Below, one piece after another: positions 52,590 through 61,900 of a stretch of DNA of 64,000 nt (position 1 is its first letter; each line of letters starts with the position of its first letter). Source of the DNA: Symbiodinium microadriaticum (lineage: Eukaryota; Sar; Dinophyceae; Suessiales; Symbiodiniaceae); the NCBI GenBank assembly GCA_001939145.1, contig LSRX01000494.1:400267-464266 (forward strand), written 5' to 3'. The notes below the pieces were generated by a model, which was given only the letters and a program-made list of their open reading frames with translations, was not told the DNA's origin and ran no database searches. Both the position numbers and the translations under genes were made by a program.

Positions 52590-52672
52590 GGCGTCCTTGC
52601 CCTTCTCGCCCTTGTCACCCTCCTTGGAGCCAGCCCCAGCTCCCTTGCCGGCCTTGCTTCTGCTTCTTCTTG
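52590..52672 (-). CDS. Candidate Lys/Gly-rich exon upstream of GluRS catalytic exons
   Basis: One frame reads SKAGKGAGAGSKEGDKGEKG then KDA. A Lys-rich linker before the catalytic domain is common in eukaryotic synthetases; splice sites not resolved. Confidence 0.35.
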
Positions 52673-53828
52673 GGCTTCGGGATCAAAGGGCTTCAGGGTT
52701 CCGATAACGCCCTAAACCCTACAAGCCCTAAACCCTAAGCCCCAAAACCCTAAGCCCTAAACCCCAAACCCTAAGCCCTTAGCCCTAACCCTAAACCCTA
52801 AAGCCTAAACGGGTCTGCAAGGGAGTTTTGGGTTAGGGATGGGGGCTCAGGGCTCCGGGACTGTGGGCGTTCGGCTTAGGTTTCGGGATGCAGGGAAAAG
52901 GGTTTAACTGGGTTTAGGGTTTAATTTGGGCTTCGGGTTTTAGGGTTTTGGGTTCAGGGTGTAATTAGGGCTTGGGGTTTGGGGTTTTGGGTTTAATTAG
53001 GGTTTCGGGTTTTAGGTTTCAGAGTCTGACGTTTACGGTGGGTCAGCGGCTTTGAAGAGGGCAAGGAGAGATCTACGGAGCTATACGAATACCTTTGAAT
53101 ATTTCCAGGGCTACCGAAGAAGTAACCATGCTTGCGAACTCCTTCCAGCTTGATCAGCAAAATATTTGGGTCGTCGGTGGGTTTCGTGCCTTAAGGTACT
53201 GTAAGCTTTGAGTTCAGAGCAGCTCAAGGCTGGCAAGGGTTTCACATGGCACTTTCTAGTAGTAAGAGGGTTTTACTAAACCCTAAACCCTAAACCCTTC
53301 AAACAGAGCTTAGGGTTTAGGGTCTCGGGCTTAAGGAGGGTTCTCGCAATGCTGCGGCTTGGGGTCTAGAACTTGTGCTTCGGGAAGCAGGGAGGCAGCA
53401 GACCCGAAATGCGAAACACCAACCCCCGAACTGCAAACTCTGTATTCGAAAATCCTAACACCCATGCTAAACCCTAAACCCTAAGCCCCGAAGCCCCTAA
53501 ACCCCTAAACCCCTAACACCCATGCTAAACCCCGCTATCCCACTTAGGAAGCCCCATCTCTCGAATTTGGGCCCCAAATCTTAAGACGCCCGCCGAGACT
53601 GACTGCCTCCGATTTCAGATGGAAAGTGCTTCTTTGACCCGTAAAACTTAGGACCTTCCATGGACTTAGGGCTTAAACCTTACCTAAACCCTAAGCCCTA
53701 AGCCCTAAGCCCTAAACCCTAAACCCTAGACGAAAGACTGAAGGTTCAGGGACTTAGGGGCTTAGGGACTTAGGAGCTTAGGGTCAGTAGGGTTTAGGGT
53801 TTAGGGCTTTTAGGGTTTAGGGTTCTTA

Positions 53829-53952
53829 GGGCCCAATACCCCTTAATTAAGGAATATATACCTTAAATCATGATATATATATATATATATATATAGGCCC
53901 CTAGAGTTTAAGGTATATATTCCTTAGTTAAATGGGTATTGGGCTCTCTGGG
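53829..53952. mobile_element. MITE family B, copy 3, with (TA)n insertion
   Basis: GCCCAATACCCCTTAATTAA at the left, TTGGGCTCTCTGGG at the right, central (AT)n run. Confidence 0.72.
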
Positions 53953-54235
53953 TTAGGGCTCTTAGGGCTCAGCAGGGTTGAGGGGGTCTGAACCTGGGCC
54001 CCGAGTCTGAACCTTAGCTCAACTTGGGACCCTCACTGCGCCGAACGTTTCGCAACCTACTCTATAAACCCTGAGCCGTAAAGGGCTGTAGGGTTTTAGG
54101 GCTTAGGGTTTAGAGTTTAGGGCTTAGGGCTTAGGATTTAGGGTTTAGGTTTTATGGGATTTAGGGTTTTAGGGTTTGGGTTTAGGTTTTGTAGGATTTG
54201 GGGAGCCCTACGACGCCCCCCAAACCCACAAACTG

Positions 54236-54307
54236 AGAGCAGAGCTCCTTTGGGCCACTGCTTGTAGGGCAGCTTTTGCTTCAGCGCTCGCACATGCATG
54301 AGCCAGC
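54236..54307 (-). CDS. Candidate exon, possible GST-C-like piece of GluRS N-terminus
   Basis: Acceptor ctacaag. Reads GWLMHVRALKQKLPYKQWPK then GALLS. It resembles the RWxxHVxxL end of GST-C-like domains that many eukaryotic GluRS proteins carry at their N-terminus; similarity is weak. Confidence 0.3.
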
Positions 54308-54715
54308 CTTGTAGGGTTCAGGGTTTAGGGTTTGAGTTTAGTGTTGGGGGGTCTTAGGGATTGGCTTTTGGGCCCGGAGGTTGGGTGACAAACCTTCGTG
54401 GTTTAGGGCTTACGGTTTAGAGTTTAGGTTTTAGGTTCTAGGGTTTAGGGGTTTAGGGTTTAGGGCTTAGATGTTTCTATCTAGTCTAAGGGTTGGATCG
54501 GACACTCCTCCGACTTCCATAGGTACGTCCAAGGTTTTATCTAGAATCTAGGGGAACCACCACATGTGTACAGTACAGTGACTGATGTAAACCTGATTAC
54601 CACCCAGGGCTCAGGAGACTCCCACGCAGGAGACTGCTGGTAGCCCCAATTTGTTGTGGAATCGGTCCATGGGATAAGGAATATTTTTTGCCACACAGTT
54701 TGGCAGATGCCTTCT

Positions 54716-54847
54716 GTGCGGGCACAGCGGCTGGCCGCCACATACAGATGCTCTGAAGGTGGATGTTGGCCTAATGTAGATGTGCGGGCACAGCGGCTGG
54801 CCGCGACATACAGATGCTCTGGAGCTGGATGTTGGCCTAATGTAGAA
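54716..54847. repeat. Two-copy tandem repeat of 66 bp
   Basis: GTGCGGGCACAGCGGCTGGC...GATGTTGGCCTAATGTAGA occurs twice in a row with three or four changes. Confidence 0.88.
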
Positions 54848-54941
54848 GCCTTAATAATTAGAATAGGGTTTTGGGGCCCATAAGACACTAAATTTGATCA
54901 AGAGCCCCCCAAAATAGTATAGGTAATTATTTAGGCCCCTA
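54848..54941. mobile_element. MITE family E, copy 2
   Basis: CCTTAATAATTAGAATAGGG at the left faces ...AATAGTATAGGTAATTATTT with AGGCCCCTA at the right. Confidence 0.55.
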
Positions 54942-54951
54942 CGTTACCTTG

Positions 54952-55245
54952 GATGATATCCGTAACTGTGAGCGCGTTCAGCGCTGTGAAAAGACTGGTG
55001 ACCGCCTCTCGGATGTACATGGCCACCTGCTTGCTTTGAGAGCGCAGCAGGGTTTCAGCATGATGGCCCCCAGGGGAATACATGCCAGGATGACCCCAGC
55101 ATGTCTTCTTCGCAACGGGCAGGCACGGTGATCTTGCTTTCGGTGATGTCGAAAGAAACCGCACCGGTCTCTTTGGGCTGGTTGCTGTTGGGACTGGTGA
55201 GCAGGAGTTGGTGCAGATTCTGGCCTCACCCACTGCTTTTGCGCG
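54952..55245 (-). CDS. Unknown gene, candidate exons
   Basis: Two coding-like stretches: ETGAVSFDITESKITVPARC then EEDMLG (about 55125-55235), and KQVAMYIREAVTSLFTALNA then LTVTDIIQ (about 54955-55045), the second ending at a canonical donor CAAG|GTAACG. The stretch between could be a short intron. No family recognised. Confidence 0.35.
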
Positions 55246-55512
55246 TGGCCGATTCTTGTTTCAGCGGCTTAGAGCGGACTTGCAATGGAAGTCAGTGGTG
55301 TCGTAGCTCCACTGAGCATGGATGTGGACAACAGAATTCCACCAAGGTGCCCCATAAACCCTATAAACCCTATAAGCACTAAACCCTATAATCCCTATAA
55401 TCCCTATAAGCCCTATAAACCCTAAACCTGCCTTTCAGATCCATGCTTTGATACTGATGCACGTGAGGCGCATGGCTCGGAGCGGCCATTGGCTACCCTG
55501 CTAGCTGGTTCT

Positions 55513-55603
55513 CAGAGAGCCCAATATCCCTTAATTAAGGAATATTAAGGCCCCTATAGTTTAAGGTATCTTCCTTCATTAAGGGGTTATTGGGCTCTCT
55601 GGG
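55513..55603. mobile_element. MITE family B, copy 4
   Basis: CAGAGAGCCCAATATCCC faces TTGGGCTCTCTGGG. Confidence 0.75.
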
Positions 55604-55791
55604 TTCGTGCCTCAATAGCCAATGGGAGTCATTGCCTGAGGTTGCTGGGATTCCTTCAGTGACCTGAACTGCCTCACCTTTGCAGACCAGCAGTGGGACG
55701 AGGGAAGAGCCCCTCGTCGGCTACGATCTGCAGCTGGCTCCCGTGCTAGCTGCCGAGCTCAGGGATGCAACCAGCATGATCAAGAGTGTTG

Positions 55792-55888
55792 CCGCTGATG
55801 ATGGAAATCCTGCCTAAGGACCCGATGCTATGGGAATTATGATGTATTCCTTATTATGGGTAATGCAGGATTTATATCATCAACTGTA
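55792..55888. mobile_element. MITE family A, copy 3
   Basis: Right end GGTAATGCAGGATTTATATC then ATCAACTGTA matches copy 1; the left end is diverged (GCTGATGATGGAAATCCTGC). Confidence 0.65.
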
Positions 55889-56025
55889 GTAATGTGCTGG
55901 CTGGCAGCTTGGAGCAGGGAGTGGTAAAGCCTGGAGAAATGAAGAAGGCGCCATGCCGCTGCACTCATGCCGACGAGATATTCCCCATCAGGATGGAGAT
56001 TCGGCTTCTCACCTTGGTTGCTTTG

Positions 56026-56205
56026 CCTCGCACTGGTTTTGATCCAGGTGGCGTCATGGATCCTGTGGGCACGATCTCTCGGGTGAGCGGGCCATCTGCA
56101 CTGCGTCGCGCTTCCTGTCTTCGACCATGGGGTCGGTGTGTGACCGTGGCAGATTGCGGGATCCTGCGAGCCTCGTTGATCAACCACGCCCTGGGGCTGT
56201 CGTAT
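56026..56205 (-). CDS. Unknown gene, candidate Arg-rich exon
   Basis: Acceptor tacgacag and canonical donor ACCAAG|GTGAGA. Reads WLINEARRIPQSATVTHRPH and continues about 60 codons, rich in Arg, Pro and Ser. No family recognised. Confidence 0.38.
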
Positions 56206-56751
56206 GCATGGAGAACACGGTTGGTTGCCTAGTATTTAGGGCTTAGGGTTTAGGGTCTAGGGTTTAGGGTTTAGGGTCTAGGGCTTAGGGTTTAGGGTTT
56301 AGGGTTTACCCCTTCGGGGTATTTCATGGGGGGTTTTCGGTGTGATGGGACGGCTGTGGAGCACTTGCCCCAGGCTGTCGGTTACATCCCTCACGCACTT
56401 CAGGTGAGTGCACACCAAGGATGCTTTTCCCCATAGGTTTCTGCGCCACCTTGCTGTTTAATTCGTTGCATGGGCTTTGAATTCATTCGCGCTAGATGCG
56501 CGTCCGAGATGGATTCAAGCATTATGGAATGGAAAAATGATTAACCCCACAGCCCCCCCCCCCTAAAACCCTACATACTAAACCCCTAAACCCCTAAACC
56601 CTAAACCCTAGACTCTAGAGCTCCTCCAACTTCCTTAAACAAAGGCACATCTTGTGCAAAAAAACGGCTTCGGGCTTTGCCCCTAAGCTCGCTAAACCCT
56701 AAACCCCAAACCCGCTAAACCCTAAATCCCTAAACCCCGAACCCTAAACCA

Positions 56752-56938
56752 TGCAAGCGTGGCGCTTGCACGGTGAAAGGCTCGGGCTATTGATCGATGC
56801 TCCAGCAGAAGAGACCCCTTTCACAGACTCGGCAAAGCAGAGTAACGATATGGCGTCCTTTTCCCCTAGCTGAAAGCTTGCTGATCGAAGCTGCGATGGC
56901 ATGTCTTTACACGCAAGAGCAGCCAAGTTGAACTTGCA
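56752..56938 (-). repeat. Candidate 3' LTR of element 2
   Basis: 187 bp beginning TGCAAG and ending CTTGCA (short inverted termini, TG...CA) on the minus strand. It is preceded by a G-rich tract (GGAGTGGGGG) and followed at once by TTTAGGG repeat. Called without its partner LTR. Confidence 0.6.
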
Positions 56939-56968
56939 TGGCCCCCACTCCTGGAAGCCTGAAGGAGT

Positions 56969-58993
56969 TCATGATTCTTGTACCCATGGCATTTGAAGTT
57001 CCGGTTCAGCCTCTGTGGTCTTTTGCTGCAGAGGCTGCAGGCCGTCGGCCTTTCTCCTTCTTGCTGAGCGCATTTGCTCATCTTCCACGATCCGCCATGA
57101 ACTATCCATCTTGTAGAAGAGCTCGATTTCTTTACTGCCGCCACTCTTGGTCAGGGAGTTGGCCAATTGGGCTTCGCTATGAACCCAACGCACGAGTACC
57201 TTAGTTCGCTGCTGAGCCTCTTTGAGGCTCAACAGCTCGATATCTGCCTTGCGTTCTGCACCTTTGATACTGAGCACTTCTGTCTGCAACTTGTCGAACA
57301 CGTTGCGAGAGTCTGTAATGACCGCTCCTGTCACCTTAGAGACAGCAGCATCTGGTGCCTTAGCGTCTGCTGTTCCGAACATGATTTCACTCCATGCGTA
57401 TCGACCATAGTAAAGCAGATCCTCTCCTGAAACAGCTGCTTGAGTCTCCGCAGCTCCAGGGCTGCGGCAGGTCCGCTCTATGCGGTTCGAGTGCCAGGCC
57501 ATCAAACTGATCGGACACACTTCTCCCTGCAACAGCGTCACCGGCGCAATTCCGATAACTATGCCCTGCGTTGATCCGCCGTCAAGGCGGTTCTGGCTGC
57601 CCGCGTCCACCCAGGCAAACATGCCTAGCTCCTGCCCTGGTGGGAAGCGGTGAATCTTGAGGCAGTGACCATGCTGCGCCTTAGCTGTGGCGAGGAGTTG
57701 ATTCGTACGGATCACAGTGTCCACGGTTCCTTTGTTCACCTCAGACAGTAACAGGCTGACCTCAGCTGAGTACTGAGGTCCGACCTGTTGAGCGTGCCAA
57801 CTGATGGCACCTAACACGCCTCGGAGCTGAGTACGTTCCCAGTCGGTCACCGAAGCCCCCTTGTCCCGGCGTCGGCTGCTGTTGAGGTTGATTTCGGGGG
57901 TCCCCTCAAGGTAGCTGCTTTGGGACAAGGTAAAACCACTCTCAGTCTGCTCAATCTGGACCCCGCACTGAGTGAACTTGCCAGTGTCCCAGTCACCCCA
58001 CTTGAAACGCTTTTGGATCTCTGTCACGACTCGCTGCCATCCTGCGTCAGTGGCGCTTCCTGCAAACAAGAAATCGTCCACGTGGCCTGCTATGAGGCCC
58101 CGTAGAGTGCCATTCTGTCGCCATGCCCAGACACAGGGATCACTCCACAGCCTTTCCAGGCCTAGGCCAAGCAAAAACTCGTGGATCGTCTTATACCACT
58201 CCAGAGGAGCATCAACTAAGCCGTAACAAGCTCGTTTGAGCTTTGTCACCGTGCCAGTGGGAAGATTCATGGCCTGACAAATCTCATCGCAAGGGATACA
58301 ATACAGGTCGTCGGGATACGGTCGTCCTTGCAAAAACGCTCCAGACACATCTCCTTTATGCACGGTCCAGCGGTGGTTGGCGGCTGCCTGCAATAACATC
58401 TGCCTGGATTGGCGATTCATCACTGGCGATGTTGTGGCTCGATGTTCATACGCCGGGTCTTGATAGCCCAATAATACTGCCCTTGCCTTGGCCTTTCGGC
58501 TGCCATCCTCCTTCTGCTTCCAGGTTAAGATCCATCTCATGCCAATCGCTTGGCTGTGATGAGGTCGTAGAGGTGGGGGCAAAGTCTGAAACGCTTCGGC
58601 GGCTATGAAGTTTTTCACTTCAATGGCCTTGGCCTCCTTGAACTGTTGCAGTTCCTGAGGGCTCAGTCGCTTTTCTGAGACCTCCACGGCTCTGCGTTTC
58701 AGAGCTCCAATGAAGTAGCCCTGCAAATTCTGAGTCGCTCGATTCCACGATCGGTTGCTCTCTGGTAGGTCGAGACTCACTTCCACGGCCGCCTCGGGGC
58801 GGTCCCAGTAGTCGACCTTCTGAGCCGACCACGCTGTCTCGGGAACCTGCTGCGTCCAGAGCTCCCCTTTCTCGTCCTGGAGTGCCTGGTGGGCCAGGAA
58901 ACCTGCCCGAGGTCGCGGTGCTCGCGAACCTTGAGAAGCGCTGCGCTCCTCCTCTGGCGTTGGCTCCATCTCCTCCGATGGCTCGCTTGCCAC
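56969..58993 (-). CDS. Element 2 reverse transcriptase and RNase H
   Basis: Frame of 674 codons; the true protein continues from the frame 58620-63167, and the shift lies near 58985-58995 just after RYRFRGKRA. RT has KGDVSGAFLQG and an HVDD box (D306, D307) in place of the usual YVDD. RNase H has WVDAGS, GAAETQA and ITDSRN carrying its acidic residues. It ends about 30 bp from the candidate LTR. No membrane tail as in element 1. Confidence 0.9.
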   Translation of the reverse strand: MASEPSEEMEPTPEEERSASQGSRAPRPRAGFLAHQALQDEKGELWTQQVPETAWSAQKVDYWDRPEAAVEVSLDLPESNRSWNRATQNLQGYFIGALKRRAVEVSEKRLSPQELQQFKEAKAIEVKNFIAAEAFQTLPPPLRPHHSQAIGMRWILTWKQKEDGSRKAKARAVLLGYQDPAYEHRATTSPVMNRQSRQMLLQAAANHRWTVHKGDVSGAFLQGRPYPDDLYCIPCDEICQAMNLPTGTVTKLKRACYGLVDAPLEWYKTIHEFLLGLGLERLWSDPCVWAWRQNGTLRGLIAGHVDDFLFAGSATDAGWQRVVTEIQKRFKWGDWDTGKFTQCGVQIEQTESGFTLSQSSYLEGTPEINLNSSRRRDKGASVTDWERTQLRGVLGAISWHAQQVGPQYSAEVSLLLSEVNKGTVDTVIRTNQLLATAKAQHGHCLKIHRFPPGQELGMFAWVDAGSQNRLDGGSTQGIVIGIAPVTLLQGEVCPISLMAWHSNRIERTCRSPGAAETQAAVSGEDLLYYGRYAWSEIMFGTADAKAPDAAVSKVTGAVITDSRNVFDKLQTEVLSIKGAERKADIELLSLKEAQQRTKVLVRWVHSEAQLANSLTKSGGSKEIELFYKMDSSWRIVEDEQMRSARRRKADGLQPLQQKTTEAEPELQMPWVQES

Positions 58994-61900
58994 GGAACCT
59001 GTAGCGCGTCGGCGGTGTCTCTCGCGTCACGTCTTGTGCTCGCCGTCGCTCCTCCTCGCTGGGCTTTTCCATGGACACGTCCTCGTACTGGTTTCCTCCA
59101 ATCTCCTCGGCAACCTTGGTGAAGGTCCAGGGAGTCTCCTCATGGCCATGCTCCCGAGCCAGGCCCTCTAACAGCTCCTCTCGAGCTGAGGCGTGCCTCA
59201 GCTGCTCTGGGCAGCACTTGAGAAGCGCGCGGCCTCTCACGCACCACACTGCGCTTCCCGGCCTCAGCGTACCGTCGCTTTCCCTTCGTGTTTCGGTGGC
59301 CAGCACGCGTGCTGGGCCCAGGTAGCGGCCTTGCTTAGACCCAGGTTTGCGTCGGCTCTGTCCCGACTCCTGGCTCCTCCAAAAGTAAATCAAATCACCC
59401 GGTCTGTAATCGTGGACCTGCTTGGTCCGAGAATTCAAAGCCCTGCTGATTCGCTGTTCTGTATGCCACTGGGCATGTGCCTTCTCGGCCTCTGCCCGGA
59501 GTCGGGCGGACTTCTCAAATTCTTCGCACGCACTCTCCACTATCAACTCATCCGGCACTTGGTGTGGATCGGCCAGTATCCGGCCCGTGATGTCGGGGCT
59601 TCGGCCGAACACATGTTGCACAGGCGAAAACCCTCTTACATGATCCCTGGCATTGAAGACATGCACTGCCTGGGCCAAGAGTGTCTCGGCAGTCGCGTCC
59701 TCATCGTCAGAGGCCAGCTTATGCATTACAGCTTTTACCCCTTGCACGGCTTGCTCGCACACACCTACTTGCCAGTGGCCGTCGGCCGGAATGATATCTA
59801 AGTAGATTCCGTTACGGTCACAGAAGTCCGTCATGGCCTCTCCCCTGAAACAACCAGCGGGATCAACTCGAAGTGCCCGTGGCATTCCGAAGTACTGAGC
59901 CCAACCCTCTCGTAGGAAGCTCAGACACATGGCCGCGTTTGGCTGCTGTTTGGAACCCCGGCTCAAAACCCTTGACACCCTGAACCGGGACCCTTCATCA
60001 ATGATCATCATGAACTGAACATGTTCTCCTGATTTCGGGTGTTGCCAATGGCCAATGTCGGCCGATATGGTGTGAAGTTTCGGGGGGAGGGCCTCCAGGG
60101 AGGCTAAATGGCGGCTCTGGATGCGCCCTTTCTCTTTGCACACGGGGCACTCAAACTGTTTAGCCAGTGAAATCACCTGTTCGAAGGCTTGTCTACGCTT
60201 CAAGGCTTCTACCAAGGTCTTCACACTACCGTGACCAGTAGCCGCATGCAGAAGGTAGAGTTGTCGCTTGATCTTCTCTTCTCGTTGTTTCTGAGTGGGA
60301 CTACCCTGGGAACTACTGGTGGCCGGACTGTGAAGCGCGTACGCCTGCTCGTCATCACCCGTTTCGTTTGGCATCTGAAAACCTAATTCCTCCAGAAACT
60401 CCCAGTCTTCCCTTAACAACTCCGAAGACCCTCTTGAAGCAAACGCTGTCACTGTAGTCCGCTCTCCCTGCCACTCTTCGGGTCCATGCCAGGCCTTCGG
60501 GTTGAACTTGAGGAGGCGGTGTCGCACATCGTGCGCGTGGCCCTGAATCGACTCGCCGTTGGGCAATACCTTGGCCGTCGGCTCTTGCCTAGCTCTGCGG
60601 GGGTCCTCTTGGACCCACAGTTGTCCGTTCTGGTAGGGGCCGAGTCCTATCACTCGGTTCCACGTCCCTGGATGATTGTGCACGTCCCGGTGCAGTGGGC
60701 AGCACCCATTCCGGTTCAGAGCAACAGAGGTACACATGAACGGTTCCCTAGCATGATGCTGCAGGTACTGCACGACATAACGGGTGGTCCAAGGGAGGTG
60801 CCTAGTATGGTTCGTCACGCCGTAGTGGTTACCATACGCATACATACCAAGGATCAAATAACCCTCGGTTCTCTGAGTCATCATCCTGCGGACACGTTGT
60901 TGCTTCCAGGGAACCTTCACAAGAAACTGTTCCATGCTCCTATGCCGGTAGTCCTTGGAGTTCATAAGCTTCTGTGCTTCACTCTCCAGCTGGCTGATAC
61001 ACTCACTGTTCAAACCCACTAACGCCTCTTCTACCTCACTCCCAGAAGCCTTCCAACTCCCTTCGCCTATGCCCTCTGAATCTTCCCCAACCGAAACCCC
61101 CAAGCCTTCTCCTGCAACCCTGTTCTGAAGACAGCAGTGTCCACAGCTCCTGGGCCGTTGGGGTAAGTGCACTTCGGTACAAGTGCATACTTCTCCTTCA
61201 CCAAACTGGTCGGGTAACGGGCCTTTAGTTCCTCCCTCATGGCATTCCGACCACAAGGACTGCATGGTGTGTTCCTGCATGATGGCTTGGGCTGCTCTCC
61301 GAACAAATTCCGAAGTGTAACCCTCGCACAACCTCACCGCGCATCCCTCACTTCTGGCATGAGCGTAACTCTTAGGGCACCTGCACGGCAACTGCAACTC
61401 ATTGGCTAGTCTCTGGTGTGTGGTGATCACACGCCATCCCTGCTGTAGCAACGGCTCTTGCGGTCCTGCTCGGAGGCCCACGCGACATCCCTTCGCGATG
61501 GCCTCGTACAAAGCATACTTAGCCCTTAGTTGTGCGAACATGGGTAGCCGCCAAGCTTGGCATCTCTCTGGCATCTCTATGGTGACATGTATTCCCTTTT
61601 GCACGCAAGCATGAAACACCATACATGTGCCTACATACACACGCATGGCGGCATCTCTCTTGGCCTGCAATGCTTGTTTTTGCTCTTCGGTTCTCTGGTT
61701 GGCGTTCTGCATGGGGGAGAAAGCGCTCCCCGGTGGAGCGATCCAACAGTGTGTCGGCTTTTCTAGATCCAGTCGTTGCAAAATGAGACGCACACCATCA
61801 TTTGTGCCTAGGTCACAAGCGTTCCATTTCGAGCAACGGACTGCAGCCTTGTCATCTTGCGCTAGCTCCTGGATCTTGGCCGCCAACAAACTATTGGGTT

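Noticed and set aside
53000..53650. Further GluRS N-terminal exons (for example KFYGSKKHFPSEIGG near 53590)
   Set aside because: Open and coding-like but without any family motif or clear splice pair.
55694..55815. Plus-strand exon after a good acceptor (cctttgcag) reading EEPLVGYDLQLAPVLAAELR
   Set aside because: Coding-like, but no donor and it runs into a MITE; without a second exon I leave it as a note.
56330..56403. Plus-strand exon GFRCDGTAVEHLPQAVGY with donor CAG|GTGAGT
   Set aside because: No upstream acceptor; the minus strand is equally open, so strand cannot be decided.
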